60,247 bases of DNA from Chloroflexota bacterium (GTDB lineage Bacteria; Chloroflexota; UBA6077; JACCZL01): NCBI GenBank assembly GCA_020850535.1, contig JADZEM010000043.1, forward strand, positions 1 to 60,247. The letters are read 5' to 3'. The notes under the pieces were generated by a model, which saw nothing but the letters and a program-made list of their open reading frames with translations, made no database searches and was not told the origin of the DNA. The translations under genes were made by a program, and so were the position numbers. Positions 16,891-25,634 of this stretch are shown here, piece after piece (positions within the stretch are counted from its first letter, which is position 1; each line of letters begins with the position of its first letter).

Positions 16891-17706
16891 ATGTCCACCA
16901 ACGGCGACCAGTTTCTGGATTCGATCATGCCGAAGCCGGCGCCGGCTCCACGCCTTCTGACCAGCTTGCACGGCAAGGTTGCGCTGGTCACTGGCGGCTC
17001 GCGGGGCATCGGCCGGGCCGTGGCGATCCGTCTGGCGCAGGCCGGCGCGAAGGTCTCCTTCAACTACAAGAGCAACCACGAGGCCGCGCAGGACGTCCTG
17101 GGCGAGCTGAAGGGCGGCGGCGCGCACGCGATGGCCGTGGCCGGCGACGTCGGCGTGCAGGCCGACGTAGACCGACTGGTCTCCTCGACGCTCCAGGCGT
17201 TCGGGCAGATCGACATCCTGGTCAACAACGCCGGCATCACGCGGGACACCCTCCTGATGCGGATGTCCGAAGAGGACTGGGACGCCGTCATCGACACCAA
17301 CCTCAAGAGCACGTTCCTGGTGACCAAGGCCGTGCTGCGGGGGATGGTGCGCCAGCGGTCCGGCCGGATCGTCAATATCACGTCGGTGTCGGGGCTGCTC
17401 GGGAACGCCGGCCAGTCCAACTACGCCGCCTCCAAGGCCGGCATGATCGGCTTCACGCGGTCGGTCGCCCGCGAGGTCGCCTCGCGCGGCATCACCGTCA
17501 ACGCGGTGGCCCCCGGCTTCATCGAGACGGACATCTGGACCGGCGTCAGCGAGGAGGCCCGCAAGGCGATCCTCAACATGGCGCCGCTCGGCTACATCGG
17601 GAAGCCAGAGGACGTAGCCGAGGCCGTCGCGTTCCTGGCATCGGACGCCGCCCGCTACATCACCGGCCAGACGCTGAACGTCGACGGCGGCCTGGTGATG
17701 AGCTAG
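16891..17706 (+). CDS. fabG: 3-oxoacyl-ACP reductase FabG
   Basis: A 271-residue short-chain dehydrogenase. The NAD(P) site is TGGSRGIGRAVA, the NNAG motif is present (DILVNNAGITRDT), and the catalytic Ser-Tyr-Lys lie in NITSVSGLLGN and SNYAASKAGM. The C-terminus GQTLNVDGGLVMS is typical of FabG. Placement between rpmF and accC, with acpP three genes on, supports the fatty-acid role over a catabolic SDR. About 30 residues precede the Rossmann fold. The start ATG follows GGGAGGGG. Confidence 0.9.
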   Translation: MSTNGDQFLDSIMPKPAPAPRLLTSLHGKVALVTGGSRGIGRAVAIRLAQAGAKVSFNYKSNHEAAQDVLGELKGGGAHAMAVAGDVGVQADVDRLVSSTLQAFGQIDILVNNAGITRDTLLMRMSEEDWDAVIDTNLKSTFLVTKAVLRGMVRQRSGRIVNITSVSGLLGNAGQSNYAASKAGMIGFTRSVAREVASRGITVNAVAPGFIETDIWTGVSEEARKAILNMAPLGYIGKPEDVAEAVAFLASDAARYITGQTLNVDGGLVMS

Positions 17707-17731
17707 GCCCCGCGGCCACTCACCAGCCAGC

Positions 17732-19120
17732 ATGTTCAGCAAGATCCTCGTCGCCAACCGAGGCGAGATCGCCGTCCGGATCATCCGCGCCTGCCGCGAG
17801 CTTGGTGTCCAGGTCGTCGTCGCCCACTCCGAGGCCGACCGTGAGTCGCTGGCCGTCCGGCTGGCCGACGAATCGGTCTGTGTCGGCCCTGCCGCCAGCG
17901 ACCGCAGCTACCTGAACATCCCGAACATCGTCTCGGCGGCCCTGGTGACCGGCTGCGACGCCGTCCACCCCGGCTACGGCTTCCTCTCGGAGAACGCCTA
18001 CCTTGCCGAGGTCGTGGAGCAGTGCGGGCTGACCTTCATCGGGCCGCCGCCCGGCGTCATCGAGCTGCTGGGCGACAAGATCCAGGCCCGCAAGCAGATG
18101 GCCCTGGCCGGCGTCCCGACGGTCCCCGGCTCGGACGATCCGCTCTACCGCGTGGACGACGCGATCGACCTGGCACGGCAGATCGGCTACCCGCTGATGA
18201 TCAAGGCCGTGGCCGGCGGCGGCGGTCGCGGCATCCGCGCTGTCGTGGACGAGCGCGACCTGATGCGCCAGTTTCCGCTGGCCCAGATGGAGGCGCAGAG
18301 CTTCTTCGGCAACGGCGCGCTCTACCTGGAGCGGAAGGTCGAGCGGGCGCACCACGTCGAGGTGCAGCTCCTGGCCGACAACCACGGCACGACGCTGGCC
18401 CTCGGCGAGCGCGACTGCACCCTCCAGCGCCGCCGGCAAAAGCTGCTGGAGGAGGCCCCCTCCCCGAGCCTCACCGCCGAGCAGCGCGAGCGGATCTGCG
18501 CGCAGGCCGCCCGGGGCGCGGCGCACGTCGGCTACCGCAACGCCGGCACCATGGAGTTCCTGCTCGACGAGTCCGGTCAGTTCTACTTCATGGAAGTGAA
18601 CACCCGGATCCAGGTCGAGCACGGCGTGACCGAGCTGGTGACCGGCATCGATCTGGTCAAGGAGCAGTTGCGCGTCGCGGCCGGCGAGGCGCTCGGATAC
18701 ACCCAGGCGGATGTCCAGGTGCGCGGCCACGCCGTCGAGTGCCGCGTGACCTCCGAAGACCCGATGCGTGGCTTCGCGCCCGAGTCTGGGGTCATCGAGA
18801 CCTGGCTGCCGCCGGGCGGCCCTGGCGTCCGCGTGGACTCCCACTGCTACGCGGGCTACTTTACGCCGCCGTTCTACGACTCGCTGCTGGCGAAGGTGAT
18901 GACCTGGGGCCAGAGCCGCGACGAGGCGTTTGACCGGATGGCGCGCGCCTTGCGGGAAATGCGCGTCGAGGGCATCCACACCTCGATCCCCTACCATCTG
19001 AGCCTGCTCGCCGACCGGTCGGTCCGCTCCAACGCCGTGACCATCGACTTCGTCGGCGACCATCTCGCGTCCTGGGCCACGCGCCAGGAAGATCGCCCCA
19101 TCGAGCGGCCCACGGCGTGA
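17732..19120 (+). CDS. accC: Biotin carboxylase subunit of acetyl-CoA carboxylase
   Basis: A 462-residue ATP-grasp carboxylase that charges biotin with bicarbonate. It begins [17 protein letters not shown], has the glycine loop GGGGRGI, and the catalytic region [16 protein letters not shown] (the family usually reads HPVTE). Length fits a free AccC rather than a fused acyl-CoA carboxylase; no biotin carrier gene is next to it. It starts 25 bases after fabG and overlaps nusB by four bases. Confidence 0.94.
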   Translation: MFSKILVANRGEIAVRIIRACRELGVQVVVAHSEADRESLAVRLADESVCVGPAASDRSYLNIPNIVSAALVTGCDAVHPGYGFLSENAYLAEVVEQCGLTFIGPPPGVIELLGDKIQARKQMALAGVPTVPGSDDPLYRVDDAIDLARQIGYPLMIKAVAGGGGRGIRAVVDERDLMRQFPLAQMEAQSFFGNGALYLERKVERAHHVEVQLLADNHGTTLALGERDCTLQRRRQKLLEEAPSPSLTAEQRERICAQAARGAAHVGYRNAGTMEFLLDESGQFYFMEVNTRIQVEHGVTELVTGIDLVKEQLRVAAGEALGYTQADVQVRGHAVECRVTSEDPMRGFAPESGVIETWLPPGGPGVRVDSHCYAGYFTPPFYDSLLAKVMTWGQSRDEAFDRMARALREMRVEGIHTSIPYHLSLLADRSVRSNAVTIDFVGDHLASWATRQEDRPIERPTA

Positions 19121-19908
19121 CGCCGCCGCTCGACCCGCACGACAGGACCCCCATGCCCGACGACCGCAGCCCCGAGTCCGCCGACCAGCCGCCCGCCTCT
19201 GCGCCGACGCCTGCCGAGCCCAGCACGGCCCCGGCCGAGGCCAGCGCGGCCCCTGCCGAGGCAGCGGACGCCGAGGCCAGTGCGGCCCCTGACGAGGCAG
19301 CGGGCGCTGCGCCGGATGCCGAGGCGTCCGCCGGCGCGGCGCCCGCGGATGCCGACGGGCGGGTGGTCAGCATCCCCGGGCGCGGTCAGGTCAACCTGCG
19401 CCTGGGTGTGCCGGCCGAGCGCGGCGGCGACCGCCCGGCCTCCGGCTGGAGCGGCCGGCGGCTGGCCCGCATCCTGGCGTTCCAGGTGCTCTACGAGGTC
19501 GATCTGGCCCGCCATGCGCCAGGGGCCGTGCTGACGCGGTTCCTCGACGCCCCCGAGCACACGGTCGACATCGAGGACGCCGAGACGGTCCACGGTCCGC
19601 TGCCCGAGGACGTGACGGCCTACGCCCGCGAGCTGATCGGCGGCGTCCTCCGCCAGCGCGAGGCGCTCGACCAGGAGCTTCAGGAGCGCGCGCCCGCCTG
19701 GCCGCTGCGCCAGATGTCCGCCGTGGACCGCAGCATCCTCAGACTCGGACTGTACGAGTGCCGCTACCAGCATGGTATCGTTCCAGTCAAAGTGGCAATC
19801 AACGAGGCGATTGAGCTGGCGAAGCTCTTCGGGAATGACGGATTGCCCCGACTGGTCAACGGCGTGCTCGGGAGCGCTATCGCCTCCGAGAGCAGGCAAA
19901 CCCCCTGA
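19117..19908 (+). CDS. nusB: Transcription antitermination protein NusB with long N-terminal extension
   Basis: The NusB all-helical RNA-binding domain begins near residue 107 ([21 protein letters not shown]) and ends GVLGSAIA. The hallmark [15 protein letters not shown] and [16 protein letters not shown] are present. It binds boxA RNA with ribosomal protein S10 in rRNA antitermination. The first ~105 residues are Ala/Pro/Glu-rich with near-repeats of AEASAAP and are probably disordered; usual NusB proteins are 130-170 residues. The GTG at 19117 overlaps the accC stop; ATG 19153 is an alternative start. Confidence 0.9.
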   Translation: MTPPLDPHDRTPMPDDRSPESADQPPASAPTPAEPSTAPAEASAAPAEAADAEASAAPDEAAGAAPDAEASAGAAPADADGRVVSIPGRGQVNLRLGVPAERGGDRPASGWSGRRLARILAFQVLYEVDLARHAPGAVLTRFLDAPEHTVDIEDAETVHGPLPEDVTAYARELIGGVLRQREALDQELQERAPAWPLRQMSAVDRSILRLGLYECRYQHGIVPVKVAINEAIELAKLFGNDGLPRLVNGVLGSAIASESRQTP

Positions 19909-19975
19909 TCGCGTACACTCCCGCCGCCAAAGGCATCAAATCCTTGACCTATCCACTTGAGGAGGGGCACAACGC

Positions 19976-20215
19976 ATGGCACAGACTCCCGAGGCTCGCC
20001 TGAAGAAGATCATCGCCGACCAGTTGAGCGTCAACGAAGAGGACGTCGTTCCTGAGGCCTCCTTTATCGACGACCTGAACGCCGACTCGCTGGATCTGGT
20101 CGAGTTGATCATGTCGCTCGAGGAAGAGTTCGGGGTGAAGATCTCGGACGAGGACGCTGCGAAGATCCTGACCGTTCAGGACGCGATGGATTACATGCAA
20201 GAGCACGCGAACTAA
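19976..20215 (+). CDS. acpP: Acyl carrier protein
   Basis: A 79-residue acyl carrier protein. The phosphopantetheine attachment Ser is in [14 protein letters not shown], followed by [14 protein letters not shown] strong GAGGAGGGG lies upstream of the ATG. It is 67 bases after nusB and 43 before tatC, and serves the fatty-acid synthase with the FabG and AccC encoded just upstream. Confidence 0.96.
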   Translation: MAQTPEARLKKIIADQLSVNEEDVVPEASFIDDLNADSLDLVELIMSLEEEFGVKISDEDAAKILTVQDAMDYMQEHAN

Positions 20216-20258
20216 CCTCGGTCAGGCAGATGCATCGTCTGGTTGACCTGGACTCACC

Positions 20259-21227
20259 GTGAGCATTCCGACAGAAGACCCACGAGCCGCGACCGGCGCG
20301 ACGCCTGCCACCAATGGCACGGCGTCTCATGCGACGGATGGCGTCGGCGAGACGGCCATCAGCGCGACGGTCCAGTCAACCTCCTCGACAACGGAAGCGT
20401 CGGTCGCGCCGGTTCCCTACGAGCCGGCGCTGCCTCCTGCTTCGCCCCCGCCCCCCGACACGACGTCGGCCCTCGAACCGCTCGGCGATGCGCCCGAGGA
20501 GGAAGAAGAGGGCATGACGATGCTGGAGCACCTCGAGGAGCTCCGCAACCGGCTCGTCGTCTGCTCGGTGGCGCTGGCCGTCGGCCTGGTGATCTCGGCC
20601 CTGCCGATCCCCTGGCTCACGGAAGCTTCAGTCACGCAGACGGTCATCAGCATCGTCAGCCAGCCCGCCGCCGGCCACCTGATCTTCTTCAAGCCCGGCG
20701 AAGGGTTTGTCACCTACTTCCAGGTGGCGCTGATCGTTGCCGCCGTGCTGGCGCTTCCCGTCATCACCTATCAGGTGATCGCGTTCGTCCTGCCGGCCCT
20801 CTTACCCCACGAGAAGAAGTATCTCTACATGGCGATCCCGGGGGTGATGGCCTCGTTTGCCATCGGCCTGTTCTTCGGGTACATCCTGGTGATCCCGGTG
20901 GCCATTCAGTTCTTACTCACCTTCGGCACCGAGAACATTCCGGGCCTGGAGGTGAAGTGGGCGTTCAGCGAGTACATCGGCACCGTCACGACGCTGCTCT
21001 TCTGGATGGGCCTGTCGTTTGAGACGCCGCTGCTGATGTTCTTCCTGACCAAGCTGCGGGTCTTGAACCCGGATCGGCTCAAGAGCTTCCGGAAGTACGC
21101 GCTGATCCTGTCGTTCATCGTCGGCGCGATGATTACGCCCACGCCGGACCCGCTGAACCAGACGCTGGTCAGCCTGCCGCTGTACCTGCTGTTCGAGCTG
21201 GGGCTGCTGCTCTCGAAGCTGGCGTAG
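20259..21227 (+). CDS. tatC: Sec-independent protein translocase TatC, with N-terminal extension
   Basis: The TatC core begins at about residue 86 (MTMLEHLEELRNRL, holding the twin-arginine recognition Glu residues) and has six membrane spans, ending YALILSFIVGAMITPTPD and LYLLFELGLLLSKLA. The preceding 85 residues are Thr/Ala/Pro-rich and acidic. Their GC-rich third codon positions suggest real coding from GTG 20259, but ATG 20514 has GAGGAGGAAG upstream and would give a normal 237-residue TatC. No tatA is adjacent. At least one Tat-signal protein is in the window (32016). Two degenerate TatC-like proteins lie at 13758-15139. Confidence 0.95.
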   Translation: MSIPTEDPRAATGATPATNGTASHATDGVGETAISATVQSTSSTTEASVAPVPYEPALPPASPPPPDTTSALEPLGDAPEEEEEGMTMLEHLEELRNRLVVCSVALAVGLVISALPIPWLTEASVTQTVISIVSQPAAGHLIFFKPGEGFVTYFQVALIVAAVLALPVITYQVIAFVLPALLPHEKKYLYMAIPGVMASFAIGLFFGYILVIPVAIQFLLTFGTENIPGLEVKWAFSEYIGTVTTLLFWMGLSFETPLLMFFLTKLRVLNPDRLKSFRKYALILSFIVGAMITPTPDPLNQTLVSLPLYLLFELGLLLSKLA

Positions 21228-21236
21228 CCTCCTACG

Positions 21237-21382
21237 TTACGGGGCGGGGCGGATCGCCGTGAACACGTCCACGTCGCCGCCCCCCGATCTCAGCTCCGGC
21301 AGCGTGTCGAGCGGGCCGCCAGCAGGTGATACCAGCCGGCCAGGTCGGTGTAGAGCAACGGCAGCGAAGAAGTCACGTTGGA
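21237..21382 (-). pseudogene. Remnant of a class I SAM methyltransferase gene
   Basis: Reading the minus strand, one frame gives LPLLYTDLAGWYHLL, which is the common opening of small class I methyltransferases. Another frame gives LDTLPELRSGGGDVDVFTAI followed by RPAP and a stop, which resembles the end of the same family. The catalytic middle is gone and the frames do not join, so this looks like the two ends of a gene fused by a deletion of several hundred bases. It abuts the perfect inverted repeat at 21383. Confidence 0.45.
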
Positions 21383-21495
21383 GGCCCTCACCCCCCGGCC
21401 CCCTCTCCCTGTGCGCGGGAGAGGGGGAGACGCACGAGAGTTTCGTTCCTCCCCCTCTCCCGCGCACAGGGAGAGGGGGCCGGGGGGTGAGGGCC
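21383..21495. repeat. Perfect 47-bp inverted repeat
   Basis: Arms at 21383-21429 and 21449-21495 are exact reverse complements, separated by 19 bases. Each arm itself contains the CCTCACCCCCCGGCC and CTCTCCC wording found in other spacers and in the mutS insert. The hairpin lies between tatC (stop 21227) and the convergent Ldh2 gene (stop 21585), and may end transcription from both sides. The rest of the spacer (21496-21584) holds a partial extra copy of one arm and no gene. Confidence 0.85.
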
Positions 21496-21584
21496 TTCCG
21501 GGGGGGTGAGGGCCTCCCTCGAGACCCGAGATGAGGGCCTTCGCCCCGGTCACTCGTCAAGCGCCAGAACCCCCGGGACGCAGT

Positions 21585-22613
21585 CTAACCGATGCTCACG
21601 CCGAGGCCGCCGGCCGTCTCCTCCAGTTGCTCCCAGGTCCGCTCGGCCACCGGGATGCCCTCCTGCAGCCGTTCGGCCCGCGTCGAAGCCTCCGGCTCGC
21701 CCGGCAGCAGCACCCGCGAGAAGCCCGGCGCCGGCGGGGTCGCGGTCATGCGCTCCGAGATGCTGTCCACGTAGGCGTCGAAGTCGGCCTGGGAGACGAA
21801 CGCCGTCGGGCTCATCGCCAGCACGAAGAAGCAGCTTCCACGGGTGCCCTCGGCCACCATCGCGCCGCCGCTCAGCCCCACCGCCAGCAGCTCGACCACC
21901 ACCGACAGCGAGTACCCCTTGTGCCCGGCGAACGGCAGCAGGTTGCCCCCGGCGAAGTAGTCCTCGACGTTGGTCGTCGGGTTGCCGTTCTTGTCGATGA
22001 TGCAGCCTTCCGGGACCGGCGCGCCCTTGGCCCGGGCCACCTGCAGCTTGCCCTGGGCCACCGCGCTGGTGGCGTAGTCCAGGAGGATCGGCGGGCGACC
22101 ATTGGTGCGCGGGAACGCCCAGGCCAGCGGGTTGGTGCCGAGCGCGCCCTTCGCGCCGCCGAACGGCACCGTGCTGTACGGGCCACGGATACCCGCCGTC
22201 GTGGCGAACCCGACCAGCCCGGCCGCCGCCACGCGCTCGGCCCACTCGCCGATGCGCCCGGTGTGGTGGCAGTTGCGCGCCGTGACCGCCGCGATGCCCG
22301 TCGTCTTCGCCTTGGCTACCGCCGTGTCCGCCGCGAACCGCGCCCCCACCTGCCCGAATGTCGCGCCACCATCGACAATCGCCGTCGAGCCGACCTCGTG
22401 GACGACCTCCGGGCTGGCCTTCGGATCCAGCCGGCCGGCCTTGATGTCGGCGACGTAGGCCGGGATGCGCAGGATGCCGTGCGAGTCGTGGCCAGCCAGG
22501 TTCGCCCCGATCAGGGCCGAGACGACACACTCGGTGTTCTCAGGCGAAGCGCCAGCCGCGCGGAAGATGTCCGTCGCGACCTTCGTCAACCGATCTGCAC
22601 TGATCGTCAGCAT
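21585..22613 (-). CDS. Malate/L-lactate dehydrogenase (Ldh2 family)
   Basis: A 342-residue member of the Ldh2/MdhY-type NAD(P)-dependent oxidoreductases, unrelated to classical LDH. Recognisable segments are GHDSHGILRIPAYVADI (catalytic His region), ATFGQVGARFA, RNCHHTGRIGEW, GTNPLAWAFP and the late PFAGHKGYSLSVVVELL. Family members reduce 2-oxo acids such as ureidoglycolate, 2,3-diketo-gulonate or imine precursors; the substrate here cannot be set. GGGAGG lies six bases before the ATG. It is separated by about 95 bases from the kinase gene upstream. Confidence 0.9.
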   Translation of the reverse strand: MLTISADRLTKVATDIFRAAGASPENTECVVSALIGANLAGHDSHGILRIPAYVADIKAGRLDPKASPEVVHEVGSTAIVDGGATFGQVGARFAADTAVAKAKTTGIAAVTARNCHHTGRIGEWAERVAAAGLVGFATTAGIRGPYSTVPFGGAKGALGTNPLAWAFPRTNGRPPILLDYATSAVAQGKLQVARAKGAPVPEGCIIDKNGNPTTNVEDYFAGGNLLPFAGHKGYSLSVVVELLAVGLSGGAMVAEGTRGSCFFVLAMSPTAFVSQADFDAYVDSISERMTATPPAPGFSRVLLPGEPEASTRAERLQEGIPVAERTWEQLEETAGGLGVSIG

Positions 22614-22663
22614 GGAGATCCTCCCAGGGAGTCAGCAGCGCCAACGGCGGCGCTGCGCCGGCA

Positions 22664-22704
22664 GTGTACTCCCTCTCCACTGGCAGAGGGCTGGGGTGAG
22701 GGCA
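22664..22704. repeat. Short hairpin of the CTCTCC/GGGTGAGGG family
   Basis: CTCCCTCTCCACTGGCAGAG followed by GGCTGGGGTGAGGG fills the gap between the histidine kinase stop (22709) and the Ldh2 start (22613). It is a short partial copy of the family represented by the inverted repeat at 21383-21495. Confidence 0.5.
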
Positions 22705-22708
22705 GCGA

Positions 22709-23920
22709 TCAGCGCGGCAGGCGGATGTAGAAGGTGCTCCCCTGGTTCGCGCCCGCGGACTCCACCCAGATCTGCCCGCCGTGCGCCTCCACGATCACCC
22801 GCGTGATGTAGAGGCCCAGCCCCACACCCTGCGTCGAGCGGCTCAGGCGGGTGTCCACCCGGTGGAACCGCTCGAAGACGCGCCCCTGCTCGTCGCGCGG
22901 GATGCCGATGCCCTGGTCGCGCACGTACAGGATCACATGGTCGCGCTCGGCGCGCCCGCCCAGGGTGATGCTGCCGCCGCTCGGCGAATACTTGATGGCG
23001 TTGTCGATCAGGTTGCCGAGCGCCTGCCGCAGCTTCTCGCGGTCGCCCCGAATGACCGGGAAGTCGGGCGGGAAGTCCGTCACGAAACGGTGGTCCGCCG
23101 AGCGCGGGCGGCTGCGCTCGGCCAGAGTGTCGGCCATCTCCGGCAGGTCGACCGGCCCGATGGTCATGCCGACCCGCCCGGCCTGGATCTTCGAGATGTC
23201 CAGCAGGTCGCTGATCAGCCGGTACAGTCGGTCGCACTCCTCTTCGATGGTGTGGGCCACCCGGATGACCGTGTCCCGGCTCCACGGGCCGTCCGGGCGG
23301 GCCAGCGTGCCGGCGTACGCCTTGATGATCGAGACCGGCGTTTGCAGCTCATGGCTGACGATGGACACGAACGACGATTGCATCGACTCCAGCCGCTGCC
23401 GTTCAGCCAACGTAGCGGCCGTCAGGCGCACCTGCTGGATCGTCGCGGTGGCCTGCCGCGCGAAGATGTTCAGCACGTCCAGGTCGGTCGGCTCGAAGCG
23501 GGCAGCCGTCGGGTGGCGAAAGACGTAGATGACCCCGATGACCTTGCCGCTGGTCTCGGTGAGCGGCAGCCCGAGGATCTGGGCGATCCGCTCGCGCTGC
23601 GCCCAGGACGCCGCCGCCGCCCGCCAGGCCAGGCTGACCTGCTCGCCAACCTGCCCGAGCGTGCCCACGATCGTCTCGTCCAGGCGCGGGTGCAGGGCCG
23701 CCACCACCTCGTCGGACAGACCGTAGCTGGCCCGGATGCTCAGTTGCGGGCCGGAGTCGTCCCGCAAGGCGATGGCGCCGGCGCTGCCACGCAGGATCTG
23801 GACGGCGCTCAGCACCACCAGCCCGAGCATCGACGTCATGTCCGTCGGATCGGGAGGCGGCGCCGGGATGCTGAACGGCGAGTCGGGCGCTGGCCCCTTG
23901 CCAGACTCGGGGTCGGCCAT
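22709..23920 (-). CDS. GAF-domain sensor histidine kinase
   Basis: A 403-residue soluble kinase. Residues about 28-165 form a GAF sensor, 180-250 a HisKA dimer with phospho-acceptor His190 (SIVSHELQTPVSI), and 290-403 the ATPase with the N box NLIDNAIKYSPSGG, G1 VRDQGIGIP and G2 GVGLGLYIT. There are no membrane spans, so it senses a cytoplasmic signal. No response regulator is adjacent; the orphan regulator at 1622 is 20 kb away. Only four bases separate it from gpmI upstream, so the two are probably co-transcribed, an unusual pairing. Confidence 0.92.
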   Translation of the reverse strand: MADPESGKGPAPDSPFSIPAPPPDPTDMTSMLGLVVLSAVQILRGSAGAIALRDDSGPQLSIRASYGLSDEVVAALHPRLDETIVGTLGQVGEQVSLAWRAAAASWAQRERIAQILGLPLTETSGKVIGVIYVFRHPTAARFEPTDLDVLNIFARQATATIQQVRLTAATLAERQRLESMQSSFVSIVSHELQTPVSIIKAYAGTLARPDGPWSRDTVIRVAHTIEEECDRLYRLISDLLDISKIQAGRVGMTIGPVDLPEMADTLAERSRPRSADHRFVTDFPPDFPVIRGDREKLRQALGNLIDNAIKYSPSGGSITLGGRAERDHVILYVRDQGIGIPRDEQGRVFERFHRVDTRLSRSTQGVGLGLYITRVIVEAHGGQIWVESAGANQGSTFYIRLPR

Positions 23921-23924
23921 GCTG

Positions 23925-25514
23925 CTACGCCTCGTGCTCGATCAGGCTCCGGGCCGTCATGCCGGCCGGCGCGGACAGCCCCAGCAACTCCAGGACCGTC
24001 GGCGCAACGTCCGAGAGCTTCCCGCCGTCCGCCAACGCCGTGACCTCCGGCGCGCCCTCCACGATCACCGGGACCGGGTTGGTGGTGTGCGCCGTCTTTG
24101 GGCGGCCCTTCTCGTCCACCATCTCTTCGGCGTTGCCGTGGTCAGCCGTCACCACGAGGCAGTAGCCCGCCTGCCGGGCCGCCTCGGAGATCCGCCCGAT
24201 GGCCGAGTCCACCGTCTCGACGGCCACGATGGCCGCGTCGAGCACGCCGGTGTGGCCGACCATGTCCGGGTTGGCGAAGTTCAGGGCGATCAGGGCGTAC
24301 GTCCCAGACTCGATGCCCTCGATGGCCTTGTCGGCCACGCCCTCGGCGCTCATCGTCGGCTGAAGGTCGTAGGTGGCGACCTTCGGCGAGGGAACGAGCA
24401 CACGGTCCTCGCCTGGGAACGCCTCCTCGTGGCCGCCGTTCAGGAAGTAGGTCACGTGGGCGTACTTCTCGGTCTCGGCGACGTGGAGCTGGCGCAGCCC
24501 GGCATCCGCCACGACCTTCGCCAGCGGCGTCTCGACCAGGGTGGCCGGGAACGCGATGTCGGTGACGGGCAGGCCGCTCTCGTACTCCGCGAAGGTGACG
24601 TAGTGCAGCGGGTGCGGCCAGATGGAGCGCTCGAAGTCGCCGAAGTCTGGCTGCACAAAGGCCCGTGTGAGCTGGCGGGCGCGATCAGCGCGGAAGTTGA
24701 AGAAGATGACGGCGTCGCCGCTCCGGATGCGGCCCACGTCGGCGTCGCCGACAATCGTCGGCGTGACAAACTCGTCGCCGGCGTTGGCGTCGTACGACTG
24801 CTGGACGGCCTGCTGCGCGGTCTCGGCGTGCGCGCCCGTGTCCGAGACGAGCGCCGCGTAGGCCTGGGCCGTGCGGTCCCAGCGCTTGTCGCGGTCCATC
24901 GCGTAGTACCGCCCGGAGATGGTGGCGACGCGGGCGTTCCCGAGCTTCTCCAGCTTCGGCTCGAAGGTCTTCAGGTCGTCCAGCGCCTGCCGGGGCGGCA
25001 CATCCCGCCCGTCGAGGAACAGGTGGAGCTGCACGTCCTCGACGCCGTGCCGCTTCGCCAGCTCGAGCAGTGCCAGGGCATGGCCCGCGTGGCTGTGGAC
25101 GCCGCCATCGCTGAAGAGCCCCATCAGGTGAAGCTTCGGCGCGCGGCCGTCGGTCGGCTCACCGTTCTTGACATACTCGACGGCGCCCACGAGAGCCGGG
25201 TTCTCGAAGAACGCGCCAGACTGGATGTCGTGGTCGATACGTGGGAGATCCTGGAGGACCGGATAACCGGCCCCGATGTTCAGGTGGCCGACCTCCGAGT
25301 TGCCGATCTGCCCCTCTGGCAGCCCGACAAACGCGCCGGATGCTTCGACGGACGTGTGCGGGCAAGAGGCCCAGAGGCGATCCATGGTCGGCGTCTTTGC
25401 CAACGAGATTGCGTTGGACGGACCGTCAGACGCGATGCCCCAGCCGTCGATGACGATCAGGACGAGCGGGCGCGCGCCGGGGGTCGAGGAGTCGGAGCGA
25501 GCGTCAGACGCCAT
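23925..25514 (-). CDS. gpmI: 2,3-bisphosphoglycerate-independent phosphoglycerate mutase
   Basis: A 529-residue glycolytic/gluconeogenic enzyme of the alkaline phosphatase superfamily that interconverts 3- and 2-phosphoglycerate with two Mn ions. It shows LIVIDGWGIA at the start, the phosphoserine in GQIGNSEVGHLNIGAG, FLDGRDVPP, and the metal-binding VVTADHGNAEEM. The ATG at 25514 was chosen because GGGAGG lies just upstream; the longer open frame to 25622 is formed by a hairpin repeat and is not likely to be coding. Confidence 0.95.
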   Translation of the reverse strand: MASDARSDSSTPGARPLVLIVIDGWGIASDGPSNAISLAKTPTMDRLWASCPHTSVEASGAFVGLPEGQIGNSEVGHLNIGAGYPVLQDLPRIDHDIQSGAFFENPALVGAVEYVKNGEPTDGRAPKLHLMGLFSDGGVHSHAGHALALLELAKRHGVEDVQLHLFLDGRDVPPRQALDDLKTFEPKLEKLGNARVATISGRYYAMDRDKRWDRTAQAYAALVSDTGAHAETAQQAVQQSYDANAGDEFVTPTIVGDADVGRIRSGDAVIFFNFRADRARQLTRAFVQPDFGDFERSIWPHPLHYVTFAEYESGLPVTDIAFPATLVETPLAKVVADAGLRQLHVAETEKYAHVTYFLNGGHEEAFPGEDRVLVPSPKVATYDLQPTMSAEGVADKAIEGIESGTYALIALNFANPDMVGHTGVLDAAIVAVETVDSAIGRISEAARQAGYCLVVTADHGNAEEMVDEKGRPKTAHTTNPVPVIVEGAPEVTALADGGKLSDVAPTVLELLGLSAPAGMTARSLIEHEA

Positions 25515-25569
25515 ACAGTGCCTCCCGGCCGGATTGTACCCAGGGCCGGCCGCGTCTGGCCGCGTGATC

Positions 25570-25620
25570 TGCCCCCTCACCCCCGACCCCTCTCCCTCAG
25601 GGGGCGAGGGGAGACGCGCC
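25570..25620. repeat. Hairpin repeat of the CCTCACCCC/CTCTCCC family
   Basis: CCCCTCACCCCCGACCCCTC followed by TCCCTCAGGGGGCGAGGGG, between gpmI (start 25514) and the ThDP enzyme (stop 25635). Same wording as the arms at 21383-21495 and the insert in mutS. Confidence 0.6.
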
Positions 25621-25634
25621 ATGTCCGCGCCGCC

